Origin: Balaenoptera acutorostrata
Taxonomy: Eukaryota; Chordata; Mammalia; Artiodactyla; Balaenopteridae
Assembly (NCBI RefSeq): GCF_949987535.1
Contig: NC_080066.1
Location: 132,226,335 to 132,290,334 of the forward strand
Direction of reading: 5' to 3'
DNA: 64,000 bases
Below the pieces are notes generated by a model, which did not search any database, was not told the origin of the DNA, and worked only from the letters and a program-made list of their open reading frames with translations. The position numbers were made by a program, and so were the translations under genes. This document shows, in pieces, positions 21,670-33,345 of the stretch (positions are counted from its first letter, which is position 1; each line of letters opens with the position of its first letter).

Positions 21670-22156
21670 TTAAGTGCATATTGCTAAGTAAAATAAATCA
21701 ATCTGAAAAGGCTACATACTGTATGATTCCAACTCTATGACATTCTGGAAAAGGCAAAACAATGGAGACAGTAAAAAGATCAGTGATTGCCATGGGTTTA
21801 GGGAGTGGTTGGAAGGATGAATAGGTGGAACACAGAGGATTTTGGGGGGCAGTGAAACTATTCTGAATGATTCTGTAATGGTGGATACATGATATTATAT
21901 ACTTGTCAAAACCCACAGAATGTACAATGCAAATATGAAAATAGTAAACCCTAATGTAAACTATAGCCTTTAGTTAATAATAATGTATTAGTATGGGTTC
22001 ATCAATTGTAACAAATATAAAATTAATGTAAGATGTTAATAATAGGAGAAATTACAGGGATTGGAAGAGGGTATATGGGAATTCTGTGCTTTCTGTTCAA
22101 ATTTTCTGCAAACCTAAAACTTCTCTGTAAAATAAAGTATACTAAATTAAAAAAAA
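21670..22156 (+). mobile_element. Old L1M 3' end
   Basis: Contains CTGAAAAGGCTACATACTGTATGATTCC, GGAAAAGGCAAAACAATGGAG, GATCAGTGATTGCC, TGGTGGATACATGATATTATATAC and a terminal AAACTTCTCTGTAAAATAAAG, with a short A-rich end where a CHR SINE later inserted. Confidence 0.85.
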
Positions 22157-22167
22157 GAATACTTCTG

Positions 22168-22459
22168 GGCTTCCCTGGTGGCGCAGTGGTTGAGAATCTG
22201 CCTGCCAATGCAGGGGACACGGGTTCGAGCCCTGGTCCGGGAAGATCCCACATGCCGTGGAGCAACTGGGCCCGTGAGCCACAACTACTGAGCCTGCGTG
22301 TCTGGAGCCTGTGCTCCGCAACAAGAGAGGCCGCGATAGTGAGAGGCCCGCGCACCGCGATGAAGAGTGGCCCCCGCTTGTCACAACTAGAGAAAGCCCT
22401 CGCACAGAAACAAAGACCCAACACAGCCATAAATAAATAAATTAATTAAAAAAAAAAAA
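22168..22459 (+). mobile_element. CHR SINE, short (one-module) type
   Basis: The head GGCTTCCCTGGTGGCGCAGTGG carries the A box, and GGTTCGAGCCC is an intact B box. One CCACAACTACTGAGCC module is followed by CTCCGCAACAAGAGAGGCC and a tail of AAATAAATAAATTAATTAAA plus poly-A. A perfect 11-bp duplication GAATACTTCTG flanks it at 22157-22167 and 22460-22470. It inserted at the tail of an old L1. The best-preserved copy in the window, so probably recent. Confidence 0.97.
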
Positions 22460-22470
22460 GAATACTTCTG

Positions 22471-23267
22471 CTCTTTTTATTACTTTGACTTTTTGAAGAA
22501 TCTGAGACTATTAATTACCTTATAGAGTATATTCTGAATTTGTCTTATTGTTTGCTCATGATGTTATTAACTTCCCTTTCTCCTCAATTCCCTGTGATCT
22601 AGACAGAGCTAGGTCTTAAGGCTTGATTGGATTCAGGTTAAACATTTTTGACAAGAATACTTCAGAGATGTTGTGAACTTCGTGTTGCATCATATCAGGA
22701 GAACATGCTGTCAGATTGCCACACTCTTACTGATGTTAAGTTTGATTACTTGGCTAAGGTAAGATCTGCCAAATGTCTCCCTTGTTAAAGGAACATCCTT
22801 TTTCTTTGCAGTAAATACTCTGTACAATGATATTATCTAGTCTCTCAGCAACCTTTCACCTGATAGTTTTATCATCAATTGATTGTTCTTGCTTTAATCA
22901 AATATTACATTAGGAGTTGCAAAATGGTTAGTTTTCTAACTATCGTTATATCAACATTTCTTATCCAGCATGTCTTCTTTCCTTTTTTCCTCTATCATAG
23001 TCATTTAGTGTGTTGCCATTAGTTACACCCATTATTATTTTTGATACTCTCATTGTTCTAAATTTAGCCAGTGGGAGCCCTCTGAGCCAGTTCCTAGAAC
23101 CTTCTGACACAATCCCATTAGTCTTTGAGCGTTTCCTTACTTTCTGAAACAACAATATGTCAAGGCTCACCTTGTACTTTTCCTGCCTTAGATATGGGCT
23201 CAGCTATTTCCCCCAAAGAACCTTAGTTCTTTTTACTGGGGAGTGACTTTTTGTTGTTTTCTGCTTA
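22471..23267. other. No recognised feature
   Basis: AT-rich sequence with no gene or repeat that I can name. Confidence 0.4.
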
Positions 23268-23560
23268 TAAAAGCACTACATGCTCATTGTAGAAAAATTA
23301 GAAAATAAAAGAAAGTATAAAAAAAGAAAATGAAAACCATGTATTACTCTACCATTTAGAACTAACCACTCTTAACATTTATTGTACTTATTTCCATGGT
23401 TTTTAAACTATGTATCTAAAGTGGATATTTTAAATTTAAATTATGGCTTGATACTGTATATTTTGTACTGTACTTTTTTCTTTTATCAACTATATCCATG
23501 TCATTAGATAGTCTTCAAAATCATGATTTTAATCTTTTTGTGACAGAAACTGTGTCTTAA
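23268..23560. repeat. Old interspersed repeat, family uncertain
   Basis: CTACATGCTCATTGTAGAAAAATTAG, AACTAACCACTCTTAACATTTATTG and TATATCCATGTCATTAGATAGTC follow a dispersed eutherian repeat that also appears, more degraded, at 29375-29590. I cannot name it. Confidence 0.45.
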
Positions 23561-23934
23561 AGTGTTTGACTCTTTCCCAGGGCATCACACCTACCTATTG
23601 TGATAAAACTAAAACCATTCCACAGCTGTTAAGCTGCATCATAAAGCTTCACTGAGGAATTAGGGCATTAGTTGAGTATGAAAAAAGTAATAATGCCGTG
23701 AAATGAAGACATCCCTTGAAAACAGAAGTTTCCAAAATGCAATATATTCATGTGAGTTTCTCTCTACTAGTTACTGTGAGTGGATAAATTTCCTTGAATC
23801 TAGGTACTTTTCATGTCTTTAAGACAACCACCTGATAAATGAAACACCAAGGTATCTATTTTAAGTGCCCCCAAATTGGAATCAATTTTGTAAAAATATG
23901 ATTGACCAACAAAGAAAAAGAGATGACTCTTCTT
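23561..23934. other. No recognised feature
   Basis: No repeat or gene recognised. Confidence 0.4.
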
Positions 23935-24115
23935 CTACTTATTCCTTGTTATATGATGGTGGGAATGTTATTTAATTGCTTTGTGACTTAGTTTTCTCGT
24001 CTATAGATTAATAGTAGTTCCTCCTACACAGCACTATTGTGGCAATTAAGTAATAATTAAAGTGTTTAGCACAGGATCTGGCATATAGTAAGGGCTCAAT
24101 AAATGCCAACTCTTA
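23935..24115 (+). mobile_element. MIR SINE, distal part
   Basis: TTTGTGACTTAGTTTTCTCGTCTATAGATTAATAG, CCTCCTACACAGCACTATTGTGG and GGATCTGGCATATAGTAAGGGCTCAATAAATGCC match the second half of MIR through its 3' terminus. Confidence 0.85.
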
Positions 24116-24683
24116 GAATTATCACTGCAAGCTAGAATGGTGAATCGGATTTGAACTATCATTAATGGAAGAGCAGGATTTAGGCCGATGGTGGTGGGAT
24201 TAAGGGACACTGTGGGAGCAAGACAAAATGCTAGCACAAAATTCGGAACACACAAGTTCTATTGAGCGAAGCTGCCGAGCTGTTGAGTATCTCTGTGTGA
24301 AGATTAAACAAGCTTGCTCTTATGATAGCACTGTAATGCAGGGGAAGCAGTTACCTTCTGTCCTTCTTCTTTGTCATACACATATCTATCATTTATATTG
24401 ACTTGGGTCAAAGCATTAGAGGTATTTTTAATAGCGAAAGAGTTGAAAACTTCTCATTGGAAAGTGGACAAAATGTTAGCCAAACCCATGCTCATGTGGA
24501 TTTCAATAATGCCTAAAGAGATTTTTACAGCTTTGAAGTCTTCTCAGCGTCTACCTGACTCCAGGTTTCCTCTACTCTTATTTCCTCTTTCAGATCTGAT
24601 AAGGGTCTTAGAGTTAACCTAACAAGTGACCTCTGGTCACCCTAACAGGGTTATAAAGAAGTCAAGCACGTGCATAGACCACT
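24116..24683. other. No recognised feature
   Basis: A frame of 83 codons at 24371-24622 has no motif and looks like chance. Confidence 0.4.
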
Positions 24684-24870
24684 TCTAGCTGCATGACCAG
24701 AGGAAAATTACTTAATCCTCTGGGTCCTAAATTTCCTCATCTTTAGAACAGGAATTACAACAATAATATTTACTATATAAGGTCATTGTAAGAATGAAAT
24801 GCATTGCCATATACGTAGCACCTAATACCATGCCAGCGATTCAAGTATGTAGAATAAACAACAAATAGCA
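24684..24870 (+). mobile_element. MIR SINE
   Basis: CTTCTAGCTGCATGACCAGAGG, AATTACTTAATCCTCTGGGTCC, TCCTCATCTTTAGAACAGG and GTCATTGTAAGAATGAAATGC follow MIR from the core to near the 3' end. Confidence 0.82.
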
Positions 24871-26361
24871 GTATTTATATTTACGATCATATATTGAAGA
24901 TTAAACACCCTCCCAGTTTCAGCTTTCAGATCCTCCCTCCCGTTGCATTGTTTTTTAATCAAATTTGTAAGTTAGAATCTCTGTCAGATACATTGCCTTA
25001 AGTGTGAGGTAATTATATATTCGGAGTCTCCTATGTCTACTCCCACGCTAGTTATCCATGCAATTTATTCATTAATTTCACAAACCTGTATTGAGCACTT
25101 TATGATGCTTCACTCTGCTGGATCCTGGGCATCCGCAGAAGGTGCACATATCTGAGAAAAGGAGAAAGTATTCAAGTCCCCCGTGATGATGTCAGGGTTG
25201 AAAGTGGGAATACATGTCTGGAAATGCTGCTTATTAAGCAAGTGTCAAATTAGAATAAGTGAAAGATTTAAGCCCTTTAAGAAGACATCTTGCAGAGAGA
25301 CTCAAAGGCAAGGTGGGCATTTGATAGCTTTATCTGGGACCACAGTCTCCAGACTATCTCACCACGAGTGGGAGGGACATGGCTATGTCCCTGAACTGTT
25401 TCCAGTTCCTTTTGGAAGCGTTTGTCAGGGCAAAGGTGAGAGACTCATGCAGTCGTCTCTGAGAGCATGACAGAATTAGAGGCTAGAGCCACCATCGTGT
25501 GTTTAAATTCTGGGTCCCGAAGCAATTGCTCCAGCTCACAGCTTCTAAAAATGTCCTTGGCTTAAAGTTTTGGCTCAGGGGTTGAGGCATTATACTGCAG
25601 AATGTTTCTGGAATAATTCAGTGACCTCAGACAGGCTACTCCAAGTCTCCCTAAACCACCTGCATTGTTCGACTATATTTAGCAATGAACATTTAAACAA
25701 AGAGAAGACAATTTATTGGATTAACAGGTGGGGGAGAGGAGGATACAGAAATGGTACCTCTTGCCTGGCCTCCCTCACTCATCCAATAAACACACAGTTG
25801 TGAGTGCCTTTTGTGTGCCAGGCACTGTGCGAGGTGTAGTAACCTGGCAGGTTTCAAGGCATTCCTCTCCTTGGGATGAAATGACTCCGAGATCCAGAAT
25901 TAATTATTAGTATTAATTGATTAGTATTAATTGTACCAACCACAGATCATTCTCAGGGGTCCCCATGTTTATGGTCCCAGAGGGGACTGGGAGAGGATTG
26001 GGGGATCAGGGAAATACCACCTGCAGCAGTCCCAGCTCCTATGAGGAACGAATCACTGTTCTCTCCTCCTCAAGTCTCAACAGAAGTGAGCACGTTATTT
26101 CTCATTGGCTCATTGTTCCCTAAAGCCCCACCAGTGAGAAGATAATCTATGATTATTGGCTCAATTTCTCTACCTTCGTTAGGGACACAAGTTTAATAAA
26201 TCCGAGCATACTTCTGGCTGGGTCAGGTTGACCAGGATAAAATTAACATTTGCTTCAGGATACATTTTGATCTAAACCATTCTCTGTATCTAAACCTTTA
26301 AGATGGAAGAAATAGCATCATATTCAACATTGGAAAAATGCTAAATACACAGGCTGATGCT
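24871..26361. other. Mostly unassigned, with small repeat scraps
   Basis: Two scraps of an old repeat are visible: CTGTATTGAGCACTTTATG near 25087 and GTGTGCCAGGCACTGTG near 25814. TTAGTATTAATTG occurs twice in tandem at 25907-25932. The 60- to 95-codon frames here lack motifs. Confidence 0.4.
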
Positions 26362-26377
26362 TTATCTACCTTTTCTT

Positions 26378-26721
26378 TTTCTTTTTTTTTTTTTTAATTT
26401 ATTTTTGGCTGTGTTGGGTCTTGCTGCACGCGGGCTTTCTCTAGTTGTGACAAGCAGGGGCTACTCTTCATTGCGGTGCGCAGGCTTCTCATTGCGGTGG
26501 CTTCTCTTGTTGCAGAGCACAGGCTCTAGGCGCATGGGCTTCAGTAGTTGTGGCGCTTGGGCTCAGCAGTTGTGTCTCATGGGCTAAGAGCGCAGGCTCA
26601 ATAGTTGTGGTGCACAGGCTTAGTTGCTCCGCGGCATGTGGGATCTTCCCAGACCAGGGCTCGAACCCGTGTCCCCTGCATTGGCAGGCAAATTCTTAAC
26701 CACTACGCCACCAGGGAAGTC
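26378..26721 (-). mobile_element. CHR SINE, long (three-module) type
   Basis: The poly-T tail is at the left and the tRNA-like head at the right, ending CCACCAGGGAAG. It has an intact B box (reverse complement of GGGCTCGAACC) and three AGTAGTTGTG-like modules. A perfect 16-bp duplication TTATCTACCTTTTCTT flanks it at 26362-26377 and 26722-26737. Confidence 0.96.
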
Positions 26722-26799
26722 TTATCTACCTTTTCTTATAAAAAGCTTGAGTTAGATAATCACAAACAGAACTTTAAAAAATACCCTCATTATCTGTAA

Positions 26800-27610
26800 A
26801 GATGCTTTCAGGAGTAAGTAACAAAACCCCCAATTCAAACTGCATTAAAGAATAAAGAATTACACTGTGGCAGCACAGGAAGTGCAAGGGTCAGGCAGCC
26901 TTCAAGGCCGGTTGATTCAGCAGAGCAGCAATATCTATGAGGATCCAGGTTATTTTTGTCTCTTCACTCACCATCTTCTGTGTTGGCGTCATCCTCAAGG
27001 GAGAGGCAAGGTGATTACAACAGTTCAGGTACAAAACCTGGACATAGCAATAGCAATATTCGCAAGAAGGAGAGAGAGACAGATCTTCTTGCTGCTGTAT
27101 CATGGGAGCCCTTCCCCAGAAGCCCCAACAGATTTCAGCCCCCATGTCTCATTGGCTCCTTAACTCAACACTGGCAAGGGAAATGGGATTACACTTGGCC
27201 AACGAATGCCACCCCTGGAACTGGAGATGGAATCAGCATCACCTGGGGCGCCTAGCTGTGTGGAGGAAGGATGGATATCTGAACAAAGTTGGGGGTCTCT
27301 GAGTGAGAAAGTGGGGGAATGGATGCTGGGTAAATTACATTTAGTTTCAGGAAACAGAAAACCTAACTTACAAGGGACTTAGGCCCCAAAATTATTTTTC
27401 TCTCATAACTTAAATGACTGCATAAGCTGGCTGCTGGCATTGATTCAGCAGCTTGGTGATGCCACGGATAGAAACTGGGTGATGCTCTTGACATTTTCAT
27501 CCCCCACGTTTGTAATTTTTTGACCCCAAGATGGCCATTCAAGTTCCATACATCAAGTCTGGATGCAATACAGGGAGAAAGGGGGAAAGGGTACGGGCTG
27601 TAAGAAGTAC
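26800..27610. repeat. One or two old interspersed repeats, unnamed
   Basis: Two similar openings occur: AACAAAACCCCCAATTCAAACTGC at 26820 and AGGAAACAGAAAACCTAACTTAC at 27348. Each is followed by a phrase like GGTTGATTCAGCAGAGC or GATTCAGCAGCTTGG and later GGGGGAATGGATGCTGG or GGGAAAGGGTACGGG. I recognise the pattern as a dispersed eutherian repeat but cannot name the class. Frames of 84-99 codons inside it are chance. Confidence 0.45.
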
Positions 27611-28235
27611 TGTGTCCTGGAATTTATGAAAAAGTAGATTTAATCGCCCTGTCTTACAAGGGTCTACAATTTACATGCGGAGACAAAACACATCTTAGGA
27701 ACCACAACACAATGTCAGTACCAAGAGAAGGATGCGAACAACTCTTCAGGAGCAACTGGTGGGCATCAGGGCTGCCTGCCCCACCCCCGACATCTGGTCG
27801 CCCCCGCCCACCGTGTCGCAGTCCTGCTGTGTTACTGGCCTTGCTTCAGCTCCAGGCAAGCTTCCAGAAATCATGACCTGCACACCTGAAGTGAGCAGAT
27901 CTCTGTCTACTTGTCCTTTAAATGGACACTGCTTTTTCTGTTGGGAAGACAGATAAATGTATCGGAGGCTCTTGGATGACGATATTGTCCTGGCAGGGGT
28001 CCAGGGTGGCTGGGAAGAGAGAGCATTTAATGGGTCTGGCAGCAGAGCAGCCGAGGTGTGGCTGAATGTAGCAGGGGACGAGGACCTCTTTGGCGATGAC
28101 ATTATCTGAGCTTGGGTGGGCTCTCAGCTCAAGTTTCAGATGGCCAGGCACCTCTTGCTGGCAGCCATCCAGTTGACAGATTACATTCTGAAACGATGAG
28201 GTAAGTTTGGAAGAAGGTTAAGCAAAACAGTTATT
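27611..28235. other. No recognised feature
   Basis: GC content is slightly raised near 27.8 kb. The 118-codon minus frame at 27746-28102 overlaps a plus frame and has no motif. Confidence 0.4.
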
Positions 28236-28239
28236 CTTT

Positions 28240-28345
28240 AGTCAGTCACTTGGGTGTTGCCTGTCTCCCCATAACATCTTAAATTCGGGAAGCACAGGGA
28301 ATCTATGTCTTGCTTGCCTTTACGCCATTACCCTAACCTCTGGCA
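28240..28345 (+). mobile_element. L2 3'-end fragment
   Basis: TGCCTGTCTCCCCATAACATC, GAAGCACAGGGAATCTATGTC and a final CCTCTGGCACAC resemble the L2 terminal region. Short and degraded. Confidence 0.55.
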
Positions 28346-28479
28346 CACGTGGGCTTCCTCTTGCCTTTAGGAGCACACTCCAGGATCTTACGATGCCCTG
28401 ATGTCACCACTACCCCCTCACCCTCCCCAAATTTCATCTTCTTCCCCATCTCCAGCCTCTCTTCCTGCCTTGCTTCCCC

Positions 28480-29330
28480 TTCATACACAGATTGGATAGA
28501 GGTTCTGACTCCTGAAGTGGCCCTTCAGATCTTATTCTCCAGCCCTTTCCACAGCACTCAGCACCATGAACTGCAGCTGTCTCTCCCTTGGCTTCTGGAA
28601 CTCACTCTCTCCTGGGTTTGGTTCCTTGAGCGATTCTTCTCAGGCGACTCTTTAAATGTCTGTTTCCCTCTGAGCCCTGTCCAGAGCTCTCTGCTTTATT
28701 TCTTACTCTCCGTGTCCTGCCTGGGTCCTTACAACTACAACCTCTGCTTCTGTCTCCAGCCCAGCTCTCTCTCCCAAACTCCACATATTATGATATAACT
28801 CCACCAGCCCAGCCCACAGGTACACTGAACTCAACGGGGCCAAGACCGGGGACAAGCTCCAAATGGGATTCCTCTCTTTCTAAAGAACACCAGCATCTAT
28901 AAGCCAGAAACCTGCAAGTCATCCTAGAATCCTCTGGGTATGCATCTTATGTGACAGTCACCATTATTAAGATGTTGCCATCTGAATATGTGACATACTT
29001 AACCCTTTCTTCAAACCTTCCATCACAGTGTGTCATTGTTTGGTACCCCTCATGTGAAAGATGCCCTGCTGCCTCTTCCCCTCCAAGCCAGCCTGAATGA
29101 GTTGCCCTGCCTCTGGGACCCAATAGCACCAATAGCCCTCAGCCCCTTCTTCTACTGTAGAACTTATGAATAAATATTTTAATCATGTGTTTCCTTCTTC
29201 CTCACCTATACTAGGCTGTGATTTCCTCCAGGACGACTCTGTCATTACCGTTTTGAAATCTCCAACAAACAGCATACATAGGGCCTGGCACATAGTATTT
29301 ACAAAATCAGTGTTTGTTGCATGAATTAGT
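28480..29330 (+). mobile_element. L2 fragment, RT region to 3' end
   Basis: CTTGGCTTCTGGAACTCACTCTCTCCTGG, CCAGAGCTCTCTGC and ACAACTACAACCTCTGCTTC align by eye with the L2 RT region. CTGCAAGTCATCCTAGAATCCTC and the terminal GGGCCTGGCACATAGTATTTAC, TTTGTTGCATGAATTAG complete the 3' end. The 149-codon frame at 28349-28798 lies largely in it and is not a gene. Confidence 0.72.
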
Positions 29331-29374
29331 CAACAAAAGGCTGACAAAACTATAGTATAGTTTTATACTATAAA

Positions 29375-29590
29375 AGTTCATTGATACACTTTGGTCCACA
29401 TAGAAAAGAAGAGAAAAAAGCCACTGACAGTCCCATCACCCAACTGAACTATAGTCACATTTGGGTATATTTTCTTATCTTTACTTCTATGGGTAAGATT
29501 TATTTTTACTTAAGTATAATCATACTGCACTTGTAATTTTGAATCCTGCTTTTATACTACAAATATATATTTTTTCATATTGTTAAATAT
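29375..29590. repeat. Old interspersed repeat, family uncertain
   Basis: CCACTGACAGTCCCATCACCCAACTG, TATTTTCTTATCTTTACTTC, AATCATACTGCACTTG and GAATCCTGCTTTTATAC resemble the unnamed repeat at 23268-23560. Confidence 0.4.
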
Positions 29591-29591
29591 T

Positions 29592-30190
29592 TTTTCCAGC
29601 TTTATTGAGATATAATTGACATATGACATTGTGTAAATTTAAGGTATACAACATGATGATTTAATATACATATGTATTGTGAAACGATTACCACGATAAT
29701 AGTTAACACCTCTGTCACCTTATAATTATCTTTCTGTGTGTGTGGTGAGAATATTTAAGGTGTTCTTAGCAACTTCCAAGTGTACAATACAGTATTATTA
29801 ACTAAAGTCACTTCCAAGTGTACAATACAGTGTTATTAACTAAAGTCACTTCCAAGTGTACAATACAGTATTATTAACTAAAGTCTTTGTACATTAGATC
29901 CCCAGAACTTACTCATCTTCTAACTGTAAGTTTGTACCCTTTGACCAACACCTCACCACTTCCCCTACTCCCCCAGCCCCTGGCAATCACCATTCTACTT
30001 TGTTTTTATGAGTTTGGCTCTTTCAGATTCTACATATAGATGAGATCATAACGGTATTTGTCTTTCTCTGTCTGACTTATTTCACTAAGTATAATGCCCT
30101 CAAGATCCATCTATGTTGTTGCAAATGGCAGGATTTTTCTTTTTTATGGCTGAATAATATTCCATTATATATATATATAGCATATTGTTT
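29592..30190 (-). mobile_element. L1 3' end, with internal tandem triplication
   Basis: Reads antisense from AGCTTTATTGAGATATAATTGACAT through the ACCCTTTGACCAACACC block, CTACATATAGATGAGATC and GGCTGAATAATATTCCATTATATA. Old L1 (L1MA/MB-like). A 38-bp unit within it is present three times in tandem. Confidence 0.9.
29772..29885. repeat. Exact 3 x 38-bp tandem repeat inside L1
   Basis: Three units start at 29772, 29810 and 29848, each opening ACTTCCAAGTGTACAATACA and ending TTAACTAAAGTC. The only difference I see is one A-to-G change in unit 2 (AGTATT to AGTGTT). Other L1 copies here (2700-2810, 39850-39930) have a single unit, so the array arose after insertion and probably recently. Confidence 0.95.
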
Positions 30191-30194
30191 ACTC

Positions 30195-30475
30195 TTTAAT
30201 TTTATTAATAATTTTACTTATATATAGATTTTGCTGTCTATGTAGTCAATCCACTATTTTCCTTTATGATTTCTTCAACTGATTACAACCTTAGAAAGGG
30301 CTTTCCTATCCATAATTCAGACAAATATTTAGCCATCTTTCCTTCTAGGATTTTTATGTTTTGATGGACTGTTATGTCTAATGCTTTTATCCACTTAAAT
30401 TTATTTTGGCATGTCATGTAAAATAAAGGTCTAACTTGATCTTTTTCTCCTCAGAGTTAAGCAGTTGGGTAAGCA
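30195..30475 (-). mobile_element. Old L1 ORF2 fragment
   Basis: GGGCTTTCCTATCCATAATTC, CTTCTAGGATTTTTATG and CTTTTATCCACTTAAATTTATTTTGG correspond to antisense ORF2 upstream of the cysteine region. It may be the deleted continuation of the preceding L1 or a separate copy. Confidence 0.6.
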
Positions 30476-31365
30476 TAATTTTTAATAAGATTATATTTTG
30501 CATTGTATTACATTTCAGGACAAGATTGCTAAAAGGAAGTCTGGATAATGTTTCTGATGAAATAAACCTCATCATGTAATTTGGAACATGAGTTAAGTGT
30601 ATGACATGCCAGGAGGTAGGGGCAGGGTAGGGCCAAGTATGAGTTAGGTCTTGGAAACAAGGAAGACTCCCATTTCTGGGGATATCTTTTAGACTGGTGC
30701 ATGTGCAAATAGAAAAAGCAGGATTATGCTTATGGATCCCTTAACCCCAGGAGCATTCACATGCACAAAGGATTGGTTTAGTAATGCCTAGGTATGATGT
30801 TGCCACTTCCATTTCTATAGAGGTCTATGAATACAATAAGATGGGAGGAAGAGAGAGCAGATGGAGAAGATATTATCTTTAATTTGCATCACTTCATACA
30901 AACCTCAGTCCTGACCCTGTGTTAAACAATGACTCATATTTCCACAAGTTGCCAAATATTTTAAAGACCATAGGAACACTATATAAGCTGAATGCAAATT
31001 GGTCTGCAGAAACCTAGGCTGCTGTCATTAATGTGTACAATTCATATATTTATTCAAAAGTCAGGGTGACTTTCCAATAAGAAAGGAATCACTCATGAAG
31101 CCATTCCCTCTACCACAGTGTGGATCAAGAGGGTCAGTACACATGACGGTGGTCTGCCTTCAGTTTATAGATCCGGGTTTTGGTTAGAAACTCAAGTTCA
31201 GCACCTAGCACCAAGGGCCTCTGGTTGGTTTAGTAGGGCAAGGTAAGCTAATGTGCCCATGCACAGTACTGGGAAATTTGCCTTGTGCCCCTTTTTGTCA
31301 TCATAACAGAAAGACTTTATAATATCAACATTGTCATTTTGCAGAACTGAGTGCATCAGCAAAAA
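30476..31365. other. No recognised feature
   Basis: About 0.9 kb of apparently unique sequence without repeat or gene signals. Confidence 0.4.
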
Positions 31366-31391
31366 AGAGAGAGAGAGAGAAAATTTTGCAG

Positions 31392-31430
<39 letters not shown>
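31366..31430. repeat. (GA)n and (CA)n compound microsatellite
   Basis: GA units at 31366-31381 and 18 pure CA units at 31395-31430, separated by a short AT-rich spacer. The Cys-Val runs in antisense frames here are artefacts of it. Confidence 0.93.
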
Positions 31431-31431
<1 letters not shown>

Positions 31432-32324
31432 TTGGCTCAGCTTTACTGATGAGATCTTGGCTTGGAAATGAAACAATTTTGTCATTCACGCAATTTAAAA
31501 ACAGACCCCAAACCATCATTAAATAAGCAGTTGTCACAGAAGTACAACAACTCCTTAAGTTACCCAGCCACAGCCTATATACCAGCTATCCAGATTTTTC
31601 TCTAAAAAAGTGGTCGAATGTTCAAGTTGGAACAAGGAAGGAGTGCAACTTCCTTGTCTTACACTTTGAGGTTTTCAACTTGGTTTTACCATATTCTCTT
31701 TATCATTTACTAATTGTTAATTAATAACTATTTCTTAGCTCTCTTTCCCAGCCAGCTTCCAAATTCTTTGAGTGCAGAGGCTGCACTTTGTTGTGTGGCT
31801 CGCCAGTGTCCCGTGCATGAAGGATGCTCAGGGAATGTGGAAGATGGTCCTGGTGCTTCACCTACACCTTTCGGTACAATCCCAGACAAGAAAATACCTC
31901 TGGTACATCTAGCTCATGTTGTTTGATGGCCTTTAAGTGTGAACAAGACAAGCTTTAACCATAGTTAATATATGATGATGGCAAAAATAACTGGCGTCTG
32001 GCAAAAAATGAGTTAGCTACCTTATTATTCAAGAATGATGATCCAAGTTGTGGATTGTCTGGGCCTCTGGCTCTCCTCTCCTTTGTAAGGGGAAGTGAGG
32101 ACAGAGGAATGAAGACTTTTCAGTCTGGGTGTAGATGCCAGTTGCTCATATCAGTCTGGTCAAACGCAGCTCCTGGAAGCCTTTTCTCTGTGTGTAGTAA
32201 ATGACAATCAGGGGTTGGGGGAAGGGGTGATTGTTTCTTATACCATCTTTGAAAGTCTTTACTCTTGTTTTATTTCTAGGAATTAAAAATAAAAATTTGG
32301 TTCACTGGTAATTTAAAGAATTAT
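31431..32324. other. No clear feature
   Basis: The part at 31680-31850 has weak L2-end character (TTCTTTGAGTGCAGAGGCTG) that I do not trust enough to call. Confidence 0.35.
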
Positions 32325-33345
32325 ATATTGTTAACTGTTTTGAAAGTTAGCTTTATCAAGGTATAATTAAAATAATCTAGTTTTTGAGCATGTCCATCAC
32401 CTCAGAAAGTTTCCTCATGCCCATTTACAGGCATCATAGATCCCAACTCTAGCCCTAGGCAACCACAGAGCTGTTTCTGTTTCTATAAATTTGCCTTTTC
32501 TAAACACTTCATATAAATGGAATCAGACACACAATATACAGTCTTCTGTGTCTGGCCTCTATCACTTAGAATAATGTTTTCGAGGTTCATCCATGTGGTA
32601 GCATGAGTCAGTAGTTCTTTCATTTTAATTGTTGAATATTATTCCATTTTATGGATTTACCATATTTTGTTCATGAATATTTACCATAGTCACCAGTTGA
32701 TGGATTTTTTAAGTTTCCAGTTTGGGTGGTTATGAATAATGCTCCTATGAACATTCACATCTGTGTCTTTATGTGGACACATGTTTTCATTTCTCTTGTA
32801 AAGATTCCCAGGAGTGGATTGCTAGATTGTATGGCAAGTTTATGTTTAACTTTTTAAGGAACTGCCAAACTGTTTTCCAAAGTGGCTGTATCATTTTATG
32901 TTCCAACCAGCAATGCATAAAAGTTTCAATTTCTCCACATCCATACTAACACATGGTATTGTCTTTTTGATTCTAGTCATTCTAGTGGGTTTGTAATTGT
33001 ATCTCTTTCTGGCTTAAATTTGCATTACCCTTGTGACCAGTGATGTTGAACATCTTTTCATGTTCTGATTTCCATTCATTCATCTTCTTTGATAAAATGT
33101 CTATTTAAATCTTTTGCCCATTAAAGAAATTGGATTATGTTCTTATCATTGAATTATAAGAGTTCTTTACATATTCTGGTTACAAGTCCTTTACAGATCT
33201 ATGATTTGTAAATATTTTTTCCCAGTCCATGGCCTATCTTTTCATTTTCTAAACGGTGTCTTTTGAAGCACAAAAGTATTTAATTTTGATAAGGTCTAAT
33301 TTAGCCATTTTTTTCTTTAAGTATCATACTTTTGATGTCAACCGT
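32325..33345 (-). mobile_element. Old L1, ORF2 C-terminus and 3' UTR
   Basis: About 1 kb antisense. Landmarks are CTTTATCAAGGTATAATTAAA, CTAGGCAACCACAGAGCTG, AATATTATTCCATTTTATGG, CCCAGGAGTGGATTGC, AACTGCCAAACTGTTTTCC and GTGATGTTGAACATCTTTTCATG. Heavily mutated; L1MC/MD age is a guess. Confidence 0.88.

Noticed and set aside
22033..22440. 135-codon frames on both strands
   Set aside because: They read through an L1M 3' end and a CHR SINE. The GC-rich SINE body is stop-poor on both strands, and the same frame recurs in other CHR copies.
28349..28798. 149-codon frame with Leu/Ser-rich, membrane-like composition
   Set aside because: The composition follows from pyrimidine-rich L2 sequence; no start context and no domain.
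31198..31537. Cysteine-valine repeat peptide frames
   Set aside because: Produced by the CA microsatellite read in antisense; no conserved flanking protein.
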